From NCBI GenBank assembly GCA_036927565.1, contig JAYESD010000003.1:97449591-97513590 (forward strand): DNA of 64,000 bases, in the 5' to 3' direction. The notes under the pieces were generated by a model that ran no database searches, was not told the origin of the DNA, and worked only from the letters and a program-made list of their open reading frames with translations. Below, piece after piece: positions 21,700-34,108 of this stretch; the first letter of the stretch is position 1, and the number at the start of each line of letters is the position of its first letter. A program made the translations under genes and the position numbers. Source of the stretch: Tuctoria greenei (taxonomy: Eukaryota; Streptophyta; Magnoliopsida; Poales; Poaceae).

Positions 21700-22860
21700 C
21701 ATGGCATGTCATTCCACCGATTGGTGGTTAGACACAGGAGCTAATGTGCATAGTTCTGACTATAATTTATTTTCTTCTTATCAGGCTACCGATAGTAGAT
21801 GCGTCTTAATGGGCATGGATCTAGGATTGTTGTACATGGAATTGGAAGAGTCGATCTGAAGTTGACCTCCGGAAAGATCTCTCTTTGAAGAATGTACAGC
21901 ACGTCCCTGGAATAAATAGGAACCTAATTAATGGTTCTCTATTGTGTTCTGATGGCTATAAGCTAGTGTTTGAGTCGAACAAATTTATTGTTTCGAAGTT
22001 TGTTGTATTTATCAGAAAAGGCTATGATAGTGGAGGCCTGTTCCATCTTTCAATTGCTGAAGATTGTAATAATCTTGTGAACTCAGTTCTTGTTCTAGAT
22101 CTGAATGCAATAGACGAGAGGCTACTGTTTGACACTCTTGGCTTTGTCACATTAATTATGATCACATCATTAAATTGACCAAACTTATTTTGATTTCAAA
22201 AATTTCTGTTGAAAGAAGATCTAAATGTCATGCGTGCGTGCAAGCTAAACAACCACATAAACCTTTTAAAAGCGTGGAAGAGAAGAGTTTGTCACCACTA
22301 GATCTTATTCACTCAGATTTGTGTGAAATGAATGGAATTTTTAGTAGAGCAGGGAAGAAAAATTTTATATATTTTATTGATGATGCTACTAGATACTGTT
22401 ATCTCTATCTAATTAAATCGAAAGATGAGGCGCTAGACCGTTTTAAGATCTATAAGGCTTAGGTAGAAAACCATCTAGAAAGAAAAATCAAACATGTTAG
22501 GTTCGATAGAGGAGGAAAGTATCTTTCTAATGATTTCTGTGAATATTGTGCAGAGCACAGAAATATCCATGAGACAACGGCTCCCTACTCAATCCAATCT
22601 AATGGGGTGGCTGAGCGGAAAAACCTAACACTAACGGATTTGGTTAATGTCATGTTGGACAGTTCGAGTTTATCCAACTTGTGGTGGGGGGAAGCTATTT
22701 TGATCGCATGTTCTATGCTGAATCGAGTTCCATCATCCAAGGGTGAAATAACCTCATATGAAGGATGGAAAGAAAGAAAGTCTGCTCTCGGTTTCTTATG
22801 TGCATGGGTCTATTTGGCCAAAGTTAATGTTCCTGCATGTAAGAAACAAAAATTGAGACC
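21700..22860 (+). pseudogene. copia2 protease and integrase
   Basis: The protease active site WWLDTGANVH is at about 21720-21752, with DTG intact. LKNVQHVPGINRNLI follows at about 21885. The integrase zinc region (CHACVQAKQPHKPF) and core are at 22175-22800, with catalytic residues in HSDLCEMN, RFDRGGKYL and NGVAERKN. All three acidic residues are present. Frameshifts lie near 21860 and 22160, and a TAG stop at 22460-22462. Confidence 0.9.
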
Positions 22861-24740
22861 AAAAACCTTGGATTGTGTTATTCTAGGATATGCACAACAA
22901 AGTGCGGCCTATAGATTTTTAGTGATTAAATCTGAGATTCCTAATGTGCATGTTAACATCGTGACTGAATCTCGTGATGCCACATTTTTCGAGGATATTT
23001 TTCCAATGAAGGATAGAATTGCAGGTCGTAGCGAGGCATCTACTAGTTTTACTCCTGATCCTTTTTCTATATCCGTACCTTGTTCTTACACTGAAAACCC
23101 CATTGAGGATGACAGTACAAATATTGCCCCTCGAAGGAGCAAGAGACAAAGGATTGAAAAATCCTTTGGTGATGATTTTGTTGTCTACCACATTGATGAT
23201 ACACCTAAAACACTTTCAGAGGCATATGCATCGCCAGATGCAGAGCGCTGGAAGGAGGCAGTACATAATGAAATGGAGTCCATTTTGACTAATGAGACTT
23301 GGGAAATATGTGACTGTCCTGTTGGGTGTAAACCTTTTGGGTGTAAGTGGATATTCAAAAAGAAACTCAAAGCATATGGTACAGCCAATAAATATAAGGC
23401 TAGACTTGTAGCCAAGGGATTTATCCAAAAGGGAGGCGGGGATTTTTTTGATACTTATTCACCCGTCGCTAAGCTAACCACAATTTGTGTGCTTGTTGCA
23501 CTTGCTGCGTGTCATGATCTCCTCATCCATCAAATGGATGTGAAGACGGCTTTCCTAAATGGTGAGCTCAATTAGGAGATCTATATGAAGCAGGCTGACG
23601 GTTTTGTGGTGCGTGGATAAGAGGACAAAGTGTGTAAGTTACAAAAATCCTTATATGGTCTCAAGCAGGCACCAAAGCAGTAGCATGAGAAGTTCGATAG
23701 AACTATGACCTCAGCAGGCTTTTTGATAAATAACACTGGCACATGTGTGTACTATCGCTTTGGTGGGGGTAAGGGAGTAATACTAAGCTTATATGTTGAT
23801 GACATATTAATTTTTGGGACTAGTATCGATGTGATAAATGATGTAAAATCATTTTTGTCTCAAAATTTTAATATGAAGGATTTGAGGGTGGCTGATGTTA
23901 TTCTAAACATCAAGTTGATTAAGAGAGAGAATGAGATTACTCTAAAAAAATCTCATTATGTAGAGAATATTCTGAGTCGATTTGGGTACTCAAATTCTAA
24001 ATCTTATTCAACGCCATATGATCCCAGTCTAAAGCTTCGGAAGAACAGAGGACAAGGGATTAATCAGTTGAGATATTCTAAGATTATTGGTTCTCTCATG
24101 TATCTTGCTGGTGCAACCAGACCTGACATCTCATTTGCAGTAAGCAAATTGAGCAGATTTACTTCCAATCCTGGAAGAGTTCACTGGTGTGCACTAGAAC
24201 GTGTAATGAGATACTTGAGAGGTACATCAACATATGGACTTCACTATACGGGGTACCTAGCTGTACTAGAAGGGTATAGTGACTCAAATTGGACCTCGGA
24301 TGCTGATGAGATCAAAGCCACTAGTAGATACGTTTTCACTATTGGTGGTGCTGCAGTTTCATGGAGGTCTCGCAAGCAGACTATCTTGACAATGTCTACT
24401 ATGGAGGCGGAACTTGTAGTAGTTGAGATAGCCACAACTGAGGTGGAGTGGTTAAAACAACTCTTGATGGACTTGCCGTTGGTCGATAAACTTGTGCCGA
24501 CAATTCTTTTGCATTGTGATCATCAAAGTGTGATCACAACTGTTGGCAATGCAAAAAAATTTGAAGTCCTCAAGACATGTGAAACAGCGAATCAAATCTG
24601 TGAGACATTTGAAAAATACGAGAGAGATTGTCGTTGAGTATACTAATACTAAGAGAAATCTTGTAGACCCTTTTACTAAGGGATTATCACGTGCTGTAAT
24701 TGAAGAAGCATCAAGGAAAATGGGCCTGAAACCCACGTGA
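22861..24740 (+). pseudogene. copia2 reverse transcriptase and RNase H
   Basis: After the integrase C-terminus, the RT runs from WKEAVHNEMESI (about 23250) through KARLVAKGFIQ, HQMDVKTAFLNGE and the intact catalytic YVDD (LSLYVDDILIFG, about 23790). RNase H (YSDSNWTSDADE...TMSTMEAEL) is at 24270-24420 and the C-terminus EYTNTKRNLVDPFTKGLS ends at 24740. Inactivating changes are TAG 23573-23575, TAA 23618-23620, TAG 23681-23683 and a frameshift near 24560-24640. Otherwise it is among the best-kept pol genes here. Confidence 0.92.
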
Positions 24741-25275
24741 TGTTATCATACAATGGTATCCAAACTATTTGATCGGAGTTTCCATGAAGTAGACCTTGAG
24801 AAAAACAAGTTGTATGGATAACTGGATAGTACTATTTATTACTCATTTTCGTTAGCAGACGCGTACTCTCAGTACTGCATGGAAGGTTGACTTTAATGTC
24901 TTAATGTGTTTGAGGCCTAAATAGGCAAAGTACCATCCTGCAGGGTATACTTGTAAGAACACACCTATATGAGTTTGACTGTGAGGTCGCAGTCTATGAG
25001 ATGTGGATAATCTCAAATAAACTCATGAACAGACACGGGGGCAGACCGTAATACTCAACCATAGGCATGGCTTTACGCGACCTAGTATCAGCGATGATTT
25101 CATATGAAACTTGCTCATACGAAACTAGCAATTCAAGGCTATGTACATTGCAAAGTTGTGAGTACGTGAATCATAGAATGCTAGATGCAGCTCAACCCGT
25201 AACGGGTCTGCACTGCAAAGCTGGTATATTAAAGCGCAAAAATGTTATTTGTAGACCTTGGATTTTAGTGGGGAT
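24741..25275 (+). other. copia2 3' untranslated region and PPT
   Basis: No coding sequence is seen. The last bases before the 3' LTR, GTGGGGAT (25268-25275), are a short polypurine tract. The stretch has no other recognised motif. Confidence 0.75.
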
Positions 25276-26234
25276 TGTTGCGATTTTGCCAATATGGTGC
25301 AGCCCATTTGTGTGCTGATTTATTTGGGCCAACTCCCCTGGTGGAAAGCCAAGGTGGTGTGCAGAGGTGGCTGGTATGTTTAGTCCCACATTGCTCATCT
25401 AGATGGGTGTTCTCCAATATATATAGTGACCCTTGTAGTGGTTCTCAATATGAGAATAATGAGGGATGAAGGCTGCTGCTATGGACACAAACACGCACAC
25501 ATACACGCGTGCGCATTTTGTGATTTTACATGTGTTTATCGCGTGAGTTGTGACTAGTGACGTTGCGCGTTCGCGTCGTGACGAGTTGTGCTCTACTAAG
25601 TAGTTATTTTTTCAGCCACTCATATAAAAGAGAATATTTCGTCACACCTAGACTGCTACATCGACGTGTGGGCACATTTAATGTGCACGAATGCCCATAA
25701 TTGCTCCCATTGGTTGCACGATGAGGGAATTCAGAGGGCGATTTCCTGAAATTATGGTAGATCGAATCTGAGGCAGCGGTCAGACTCAAGTATATAAGGA
25801 GACGTCTTGTATACCAGAGGAAACACATGCACACAATGCCGTTTTTAGCCTTGCCGTCCCTTCATCCACCGTGCAGCAGATCGAGGGAGAGCGGTGTCTC
25901 CGAACCGACGCCGGTAATCTGAAGACCTGCACGGGTGCCGCGATCAGGTTTCTAGGAAGTGCACTCGCACGGTCGCTCGCAACACTTCCTCCGTCCTCAA
26001 CTTCTCCATCGAGTTCGTCAATTTCATCGTCTACTTCACAGCAAGACGTTGTGTAAGTGGATCACTCGATCTATGGCTAAATCAATTTATTCGATGAGCG
26101 ATTTATTCATATTTATTTTAATTCTTGTTTGTGTAGTACTAGCACTGTTTATTTTGACTTCTAGTAGAACTGTTCTAGTCGTTTTGCTATTTCAGATCAT
26201 CAAGTTAATTGCATGCCATGTATATTTTCTAACA
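25276..26234 (+). repeat. copia2 3' LTR
   Basis: 959 bp, TGTTGCGATTTTGCC to TTTTCTAACA, colinear with the 5' LTR but with scattered substitutions and short gaps, for example around the TAGTTAATTT... leader and the CACACGCATGC tracts. The TATATAAGGAG box is at about 25792. Confidence 0.9.
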
Positions 26235-27480
26235 CCCTTGACGCAGCAGGCTAGTTAAGTTCCACAGGCATCAGCTCCCCTAACTCGTAACACCCAAAAG
26301 CCTACGTAGCTAGTTTGCACGAAAAGCTCTTCTCAGCATTCTGGAGTTCGTCTTCTATGCATGCTAGGTTTCTGCACAATTTATGTTCTAGGACTTCATA
26401 TGGCTTCGATTGGCAGCAGGGGGCAGACAACCCGTGTACCTTGCAACCGACATGGATTAATTGGGTCGACCGGGCTCGCATACATTTGTGTACGGCGTGG
26501 TTTGTTTTTATTTGTCCAGTACTGCGCTGCTCCTGCCGTCTTAACAGCTCGAAACAGCCGGTTTAGCACTACCATTTGTCATAATGATATAAGTCAACTA
26601 AAATTACAAAATGCACCAAAATAATAATGTCATATTGTTATATTTTTTCATATCATTAAAAAGCTATGTATTTAATTTAAAAACAATGATATTGAACAGC
26701 TGAATTTGAGTGGAAAATACACAGCTCTTTTTAGTGCATTTCAATGAGAAAATATTATTTAGCAGTCAAACCATGTAGTCACAAAGTCATGAAAGAAAAA
26801 CCATTGATACATAAAAAATAGCATTGGCAAAGCAGAAAATGATCCCATAATAATCAAGCATATATAGGTTTACGAACATAATGCATGTTAATCTACAAAG
26901 AAGAGACCAAATTCATGAAAGCAATCAACCATTAAAAACGAAAAAAAGTATGATCACAACAGAAACACAAAAAGGATAAAAGATATACATTGCCATATCA
27001 TTGAGTTGAAAATCGTATGTCAAAGTGATAAATTATCAAGCACTATAATCCTAACTACTTGTACTCAATGGAACTGCTCCATCATATGCATAATCTTTAG
27101 AAGAGTTAAATTAAAACTAGCAGATCATAAGAAGTTGTTCTAAACTTGCAAGCTTTAACAAAGTTGACACCATAACTAACATTTTCTCTACAAAAGAAAA
27201 GATATCATTCTGGACCTTAAGGAAGTGGTTCATCTCTGCAGACAAGCAAACAATACAGTCAACCAAATAAACTGAATAAGTTGACAATAGTGTTATATAA
27301 AACCTGAGCAAATGGACCTTGGTTTCTAGGTGCCATTTAAGAACCTGTTGCAATGTTTTCATAATAGCCATCATAGGTTGCATCTGCCATTTAACCATAA
27401 AATGCAATAACCAAGCATGTCCACCACCAGAAGTGGGATAACAAAGTAAAAATGATTTTCAATTCAATTGCTCTACAACC
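26235..27480. other. Unassigned flank right of copia2
   Basis: No recognised gene or element. The first ~60 bases may continue the LINE cut by copia2. 26580-27060 is AT-rich. On the minus strand, 27117-27407 is open for 96 codons and includes TTTGCTTGTCTGCAG, a plausible 3' splice site near 27239. The peptide matches nothing I recognise, so it could be a relic exon or chance. Confidence 0.4.
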
Positions 27481-27483
27481 AGA

Positions 27484-28326
27484 TATAGCTGTCCAACTGG
27501 CCGTGCCGGGCCAGCCTGGCTCGTGCATGAAAACTCTAGGTCTGGCATACTTGCGAAATAGTTGTGCAGGTCCGAGCTAGCATGACGGGCCAGAGATGAA
27601 GCCCAAGCATGGCCCGGGGCAGTTTTGGACCCGGCCGTGCTAGGTCCGTTTCGTGCCAGGTCGGCTCGAAGCCCGGCCGAGTAGAGTGGCGCAGGCGAGC
27701 TCGCCATCCACGGTCCCGCGCCTCGACCTCTCCATCTACCCGCTACTCACCGACACTGCATTTGCTGTTGTCTCAACCGTATGGCCCTCCGCAGTCAAGC
27801 TCTCCCACTCCTCCAGCTTCAATGCCACAAACACACCGCACTTGCCCAAGTCTGCCGTGATGGTGGAGGAGAAGGGTGGCGAGAAGAACTGATGGATCTG
27901 TTGCCTTCATCCTAAACGGAGAAGTATCGGATCTGCTGCCATCATCATTGAGGGAGCGGTGCACAGGGGGTTGCTGCTGTCGCCGGGCAAGGTCACGTGA
28001 GGAGTGAACAGCAAAGGATGTCTTGAGCGTAGAGAGAGAGAGGATGACCAAGCGAGGAGCGAAGGACCGGAGGAGCCGAGGAGGAGAGGTAGTCAGGCAA
28101 AGTTAGAATTAGGAGGAGAGATGGAGTCGGGACGGGTTCGGGGAGCCGGGGCGAATCGTGAGACGGGAGTCGAGGCAGTGGGAGGAGGCTGGGAGGCGTT
28201 AGGGTTGGGATCGGTGGCCGCTCACCTCCTTATATACGTCACGAGCCACACATGTCGTGCTCGTGCTAGGCCAGCCCTGACGGGCTACTCGGGCAGATGA
28301 TTGGGCCGGTCGAGCCAACTCTAAAA
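27484..28326. other. GC-rich segment with loosely inverted ends
   Basis: The left edge (GTCCAACTGGCCGTGCCGGG) and the complement of the right edge (GTTGGCTCGACCGGCCC) are loosely inverted, and both ends carry GGCC/GCCGGC-rich tracts. This resembles non-autonomous grass DNA elements of the hAT or Mutator kind. No duplication was confirmed and no protein recognised. It ends just before the TGTAACATCCC LTR. Confidence 0.3.
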
Positions 28327-28327
28327 G

Positions 28328-31115
28328 TGTAACATCCCATTTTTCATAAACTAATAAATCAATATTATAGAATTAATTACTAATCATATTTATGCACACT
28401 ACTAATATTACACTGTCAAATGAAAAATAATAATAATAATATAAAACATATAAAGAAAGGGAAAGAGAAAATAAAATGAATAACATTATTAATAAATAAA
28501 AATAAAGTAAAGTGAATGCATATGAGCAGAGCCCACGCCCCCTGCCCTGCTATCCCTGCAAACGACCAGCAAGCCAGCGAACCAGCTCATTTTACATATA
28601 ACCCCTCCTCTTATTTCTTTATTGCAGAAACCCCCTTCTCCTTCATCCAGCCAAACACCAGCGTATTCTTGTCGGAACCAATAAAACAGCTGCATTCTGG
28701 ATAGCTATGGCGAGCTGCCAACCGCCTCTCCTCGCCTTTTCGTTTTCCCCAAAACTCTCCCAAATACGCAGTACGACGCATTGATCTCGTTGACCACCGC
28801 ACAGTTGAAGTGATTGTTATGTACCCGATTTACTCGCAACACGACGAACTGCTCCGGCGACCACGCGTGCTCTAGCGCTAGCCAACGCCGTGGCCGGACG
28901 ACATGACCCCTCAGGCACACGCCGTAAAGAGTCACTGCCCGTGCAGACTTCTCGCGCGCGTGCTCGTCGTCCTTGCTCACGGCCGAGCCATCTCGTCACC
29001 ATTACTTTGGTGCAGTGGGCGACGGAGTCGGCCGCCCACCGCCTTTCACTGCCTATAAATCGAACCGTCGGCCTCAGTTTCGCCCAGCGCGCCTCGTCCC
29101 AACCAACCGAGTCCTGCTGTCCCCGTCACTCTCCCGCACCGCGACGGCATCGCGTCGATCTCCGGCTAGGAGCTCTCCCAGCTCCAGCCGTACCCCAGGT
29201 GAGCACCTCGGATGCCCGAGCTACCTCTCAGATCCGTCCTCGAGCCGTTTCCCTCGCTTCTCGGGCCCAGCCGCAACCACCGGCCGCCATGGCTGCTACC
29301 TCCTGAGCAACCACCGTCCCATGACCAATGCTCAAATTGATGCTCCAATCGGTTTCGCCAGGTCCTGAGCCTCCGATTCCCTTTATATTCTGGCCGCTTC
29401 CCTCTATTTTCCCTCTCTGATTCGAGCTCCCAGGAGCCATGTACTGTGGCTGCAGAGAGGTGAATCCAGGAAGAAGAAGCGCATGCTTTACTCGATGTGC
29501 CAGTAAGGAAGCTTAGGCTTGAACCTGGTCCCCAACTGCCAGCGCTTCCACTCGCGTTAGGCCCGGGAGCTACTGATTGTTAGCCTTAAGCAGGCCTGAT
29601 CCTAACCTCTCGCCAAACCAAAATCAACCACTTGCTACTAGCCCATTAAACAAACTGTGGGCCCACAGGCCATAGGAGCCAGGTCCGCTTGTGAGCTGTG
29701 ATCCACATCGTGCCAGGTCCCTTAATTAAAATTTAATTTAATAAAATCAGCCCTAAACTTCGAAAAAATCCACATCTCATCCATCAACCCAATTCTTCTT
29801 CTAAAATTCATCTAAAACCATAATTTATTTAATACACTTAAATTTGTATAATGTGTTGATGTATGTTGTCTTGCCTGTATGTTTGTTTGCCCGTTGTCGG
29901 AACAGACCCAATACTGGAGGAGAATCCGGAGGAGCCAGCTGACCAGGGGCACAACGCTGCGAACGGTAGTGAAGGCAAGTTCCATCTATCCCTTTTTTAT
30001 CATATCGCACCTATGTGAGGTTTATCCATTATGGCCAGTAGATTAGGTTATTGCTTTTGTCGAGCGTCAGGTGATAGAGTAGAGCCGTGCTAGTTCCATT
30101 TGTTGCATATTAGAATTATGAGATTATACATGATGATGTTGCCTCTTGCATGTTGTATCGTTGGTGAGAGCATGCATGAGTTGTGACCGGGGCAGATGGG
30201 TTAGTGTTGGTGTATGTGCTACCGTGACGGTAGACTTACGGCGAGTTTTATTATGAGGATAGGCTCATGATGTGTGTATGGAGGCTGCCCTGGTGAGCCA
30301 TACGAAGCTTGCCTTGGTGATCCATAAGGACCGAGTTGTTTTGACATCTCACCTAACTTCATTTCAGTATGACCACATGTCCCTGTATGGGCGGGGCTTA
30401 GCCTAATCTCGATGGCTAGCCCAACCGTCGTGCACAGTGGAGAGAGATTTATGTTGAGAGATTATTGAGCTCACTGATGATATTGGTACTGGTTTGGGGG
30501 CGACTGGTCCGGGTGATGTTTCGATTGGGTGTCGGTTATGTCGGGCTATGTTTGATGGTCCGTGCATGTGGGTACAATGTACAACCCCTGCAGAGTGTAA
30601 AATTCATTCGAGCAGTCGTGTCCTCGGTATAGGATGGGTTACGGTGTGGTCCTAACAACTAGAAAAACCACCTATGGTGAGATTGAATGAGAGATGTGTC
30701 GGTGGGAGATATTCACTTGCATTAGTTGCATTGTTATTTATCTTGTGCATTGCATTTACATATGTATTATTCCCCTCCCGAAGGGCGAGGTGGAGCTTGC
30801 TGAGTACTCTTGTACTCAAAGTTGTTGATTGATTGTTTTTTAGAGGATCCTGATTTTGTGCCGGAGGACTTTTAGTAGGGTCGTGTCCACAAGTTGTGTG
30901 TAGTGGAACCATGGGCGACAAGCTACTAGTCTACGAGTTGATGTTCATTATATTTGCCTTGTCACTAGTTGTAGTTTTTATCCATAAGGCTTTGCCATTG
31001 AAATAAAGCTTTGTATGCTTGTGGTTCCACTTGTGTTGTAATATTATGTACTGAACCTTGTATTTGATAATAATATTACATGTTTAGTTCTGATCCTATG
31101 GGTCGGGACGCTTCA
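28328..31115 (+). repeat. gypsy4 5' LTR
   Basis: 2788 bp, starting TGTAACATCCC and ending GGGACGCTTCA (the complement of the start with three changes), followed two bases later by a PBS. The TATA box CTATAAAT is at 29053-29060, a CAGGTGAGC splice-donor-like site near 29199 and a polyadenylation signal AATAAA at 31002-31007. The features agree with plus-strand transcription. No matching 3' LTR is in the window. Confidence 0.8.
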
Positions 31116-31117
31116 GG

Positions 31118-31133
31118 TGGTATCAGAGCCATA
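31118..31133 (+). other. gypsy4 primer-binding site
   Basis: TGGTATCAGAGCCATA, an initiator-Met-tRNA type PBS two bases after the LTR. It confirms that the preceding 2.8 kb is an LTR. Confidence 0.9.
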
Positions 31134-31271
31134 CTTGGCTGTAGGATGCGGACCCTAGGGTGTAGGTGACAGCAGGAGACCATAAAAAGGTTTTCCGGTA
31201 GGAACCTTTGACCGTAGAGCCTTGGTGATAGGTTTTGCCCTCATTTAAACCTTGTGCCTTGTTGTAAGCCA

Positions 31272-31845
31272 GATGTCTGATGACCGTATCACCACCTTTT
31301 GCATCAATGAAGACGGCTTCCCCAAGGTGCTCTATGCTGCCACAACCGGACTTGGTATCCCGGACCGCCCGGAATACGTGGGTCCTGAGTTCATGGAGCA
31401 CGACACCTAGAGCTGTGAGGTCACGGTGCACATCGGCGCTAGTCAGATATTCCTGGAGATGAAGCCATGGAACGTCACCGCCACTAGATGCCAAATGAAA
31501 GACACCTGCCAACTGGTGGCCCGCAAGGCTGTGAAGTCCCTGTGCCACATGTTTGACTAGCACTTGGGTTCCACACCCATGAAGTACTTCCCACCGCTGG
31601 ATCGTAGTCGTCTCACTTGTGCAGCAAGGATCTGCAACTTGGAAGGCCTTGGGACTACCAAAGATGATCCCACTTTTGTCGCCATGTCTGGCTTCTTATT
31701 GAGCCTAGACAATCTGTGTGACAAGCTGGACCAACGTGTGAAGATCCTCGTCAAGCGCACTGAGGCATTGGAGACCTGTTGGCGAAAGGCTAAGCTAGTG
31801 CTAGCACAGGCTGATGCCCTGATGAGGAGCGAAGACACACATTGA
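31272..31845 (+). pseudogene. gypsy4 extra ORF between PBS and gag
   Basis: From ATG 31272 the frame reads MSDDRITTFCINEDGFPKV and on, through in-frame TAG stops near 31409 and 31558, to 31845. It has a PMKYFPPLDRSR segment, a DDPTFVAMSGFLLSLDNLCD segment and a heptad-like Leu/Lys-rich end, probably a coiled coil. It is not gag: no capsid homology or zinc knuckle is seen. I recognise the type from grass gypsy elements, but its function is unknown to me. Its middle part resembles the ORF at 55351-56288. The element breaks off right after it. Confidence 0.65.
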
Positions 31846-31846
31846 A

Positions 31847-32107
31847 ATGCAAGGACCAATCACAAGAGCACAAGCACGATCAATAAATCGGCAGATGAAT
31901 TCGCTCCTAACTTCTTTTGCATGTGAGTTTGAGAATAGATTGCTATGTGATGATTTAATTGTTATTAAGAATAATGGAGAAGATCAACAAGTGAAGGAAA
32001 GAGGCATTGGGAGCATGGAGAACCAGCTGGGACATCCACAAGTTGATGGAAACAGTTTACAACTCGGACTCGAGTTCAACTCGAAGTCCAGAAGCAGTCC
32101 ATCTTAA
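31847..32107 (+). pseudogene. C-terminal ORF of another gypsy element
   Basis: An 86-codon frame beginning MQGPITRAQARS, like the GPxTRARAR segment at the C-terminus of some grass Ty3/gypsy polyproteins, and ending with a SKSRSSPS tail. It follows gypsy4's ORF directly, so a junction lies at about 31846. Partial, with no pol upstream. Confidence 0.5.
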
Positions 32108-32919
32108 AACGAACACCCAGGAGGCATACGGACTCCGTTTTCGACGTTATACATATGAAAAGAAATAGGAGAAGATAAAATTTCCAACGGCTCTGGTCCC
32201 ACCTCAAAATTCCTCTGGAGTCATTGGGAATCGTCGAAACAAGTAGAGTCTAGATTTCTGTCCGGTGCTGCTCCATCGAATCGGGCCTTTGGGCCTCGTA
32301 TCCTATAAGAATCCATTAGAGACGCGTCTAATCGTGTTTTGGCCGAACCCTAGCCCTTAAATACTGCAGCTGTCGGTCATATTCGGTGGGTTTTGCTTAG
32401 AATAACAATTTCGCCGTTCTACGGTTTGTGAGACCCCAACTTCTCAATTTCAGATCGTGTCCTCTACGTTCTTGCTTGTGTTCTCGGTTCACTTGCAGGG
32501 ATTGGCCTTCTTGGCAAGGTCAAGCGTGGGCTGCACGGTTGATAACCAATGGAGCATTGGTGTAGTGATTGCAGGGGTATTTGAACTGCTCGAGTGCCAC
32601 AGATCATCAACATCGAGTTCTCCACTCCAATCGACTTACCTTTCGGAAGATCGGGCCTAAACCTACTCATCAATTTTTTTGCGAAGGTCCCGCTGAAAAG
32701 ATGGAGGAACAAATCAAACACGCATAGCGTGTGAATCAGCAAGGACCACCTTGCAAGGCTAAATACTCCTGGGTGACCGATAGCAAAGTAGTACCATGAG
32801 GGAAAGGTTCCTTTAATCTATACCATGTTGGAGGATCATATCTTGTTTTAACAAGTTCATTCCACCATATGATAGCAAAGTCCTTAAACTCACTAGTGGC
32901 TTGACGAACTCTATGTTTA
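32108..32919 (+). other. LTR-like remnant and degraded leader
   Basis: The sequence after the GPITRAQAR ORF looks like the 3' LTR of that element: promoter-like CCTAGCCCTTAAATACTGC near 32350, then a leader-like stretch to about 32672 ending CTCATCA. No clear PBS follows. 32690-32919 shows no recognised protein. Boundaries are uncertain. Confidence 0.35.
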
Positions 32920-33255
32920 GGATTTCAACACCATTGCTACTCCATTGAATGACCTTATGAAGAAGGGAGTGCCTTTTTCTTAGGGCACCACACAAGATAG
33001 CGCCTTTACCATACTGAAAGATAAGTTGACGCATGCACCTCTTCTCCAACTTCCTGATTTTTCTAAGACTTTTGAGCTTGAATGTGATGCTCGTGGGATT
33101 GGATTGGGTGGTGTTTTGTTACAAGAAGGAAAACCTGTTGCATATTTTAGTGAGAAAATGAGTGGGTCTGTTCTGAATTATTCAACCTATGATAAGGAAT
33201 TATATGCTCTTGTACGAACTTTAGAAACATGGCAACATTATTTGTGGCAACCCTC
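32920..33255 (+). pseudogene. Gypsy reverse transcriptase C-terminus / RNase H fragment
   Basis: The RT thumb region (NFSTIATPLNDLMKKG) passes after a stop into the RNase H start (LPDFSKTFELECDARGIGLGG), AYFSEKMSGSVLNYSTYDKE and LVRTLETWQHYLW. It stops abruptly at about 33250, where CACTA sequence on the opposite strand begins. No gag, protease or integrase is attached. Confidence 0.8.
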
Positions 33256-34108
33256 CTATTCTCATCAAAAGATCGGGAACCAAGATCCTAACATAGTGAA
33301 TCTATACTTGTCTTGTACAACACCCTTGATTCCATCAACCCAGTTGCTACAGAAAAAGAGGAATCTTGAATTTATGAAAGTCAAGCTCCCATATATTTTG
33401 TATTTGACCATAGTACATGTTTTTTTCATGGCCCGTAGCATCATAAGCATCAACAAGTACACCACTAATCTGATATGTGCTTTTATTATCTTGTTCTACA
33501 TTGTAGAACATGTATCTATTTATGTCATACTATTGATATGTAATAACTGTGAATATAGGACCATGAGCCAACTTTTTAGGTATTCACTTGTTTGAGTATC
33601 TGATGAGTGAGAAATTTGATCCTGGGGCAAGCCAATGAATTTTCTCATGTCTTCATTTGCTAACCATGATTCATTGCATCCAGGATTGTCTCTAAGCAGC
33701 ACCTCCTTGTGCTCATCGAAGTATTGGGACACAATGGACATCTATTGCAACACGTGGAAATGAGCACAGAAGAATAAATTTGGATCTCGAGTTATAGCCT
33801 TCTTCTCAATGGTCCCTTTTCCTATGAGCCTCCCCTCATGGCAAGACTTGGGTACACCAATCGGAATATTCAGGTCAGCGTAGTTTAGAGCCCACTCCAC
33901 AGCTTCCTCTATACAATATCCTTGTACCATGCTGCCCTCAGGGTTTAGCTCGATTTCTAACGAAGGACTTCAGCATGCAGTTGAATCTCTCGTACGCATA
34001 CATCTAGTGAAAGAACAGAGGGCCAAGTAGCTTTATTTCCTTAATAAGATGAGTTGTGAAATGGACGCTGATATTAAAAAAGGAAGGTGGAAAATACATC
34101 TCAAGGAA
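33256..34108 (-). pseudogene. CACTA TNP2 transposase, C-terminal piece
   Basis: From 34108 leftward the minus strand encodes LEMYFPPSFFNISVH, AEHLIKEIKLLGP-like sequence, then GYCIEEAVEWALNY, IGVPKSCHEGRLIGKGTI, AHFHVLQ and, at 33265-33465, a VDGIKGVVQDKYRFT segment. These are the DUF4218/DUF4216-type C-terminal regions of En/Spm (CACTA) TNP2. The AGGAA duplication at 34104-34108 links it to the piece at 46239. Frameshifts and stops are present. Confidence 0.88.

Larger units (their letters stand above)
19906..26234 (+). mobile_element. copia2: complete Ty1/copia element
   Basis: LTRs are 19906-20897 and 25276-26234, with an exact CCCTT duplication (19901-19905 and 26235-26239). Order is gag, protease, integrase, RT, RNase H, PPT. 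It sits in LINE sequence. Domain sequences fit the Tork-like copia group (family knowledge; moderate confidence). Few stops remain in pol, but the two LTRs differ at many positions. Confidence 0.93.

Noticed and set aside
24741..25275. An envelope-like third ORF in copia2 between RNase H and the 3' LTR.
   Set aside because: Only short chance frames are present and nothing resembles a membrane protein.
27484..28326. A complete hAT or Mutator element.
   Set aside because: The inverted ends are too degenerate and no target duplication could be found, so it is listed only as a GC-rich segment.
28890..29368. Open frames of up to 138 codons near 29 kb.
   Set aside because: They lie at the transcription start of the gypsy4 LTR, in GC-rich leader, without domain similarity.
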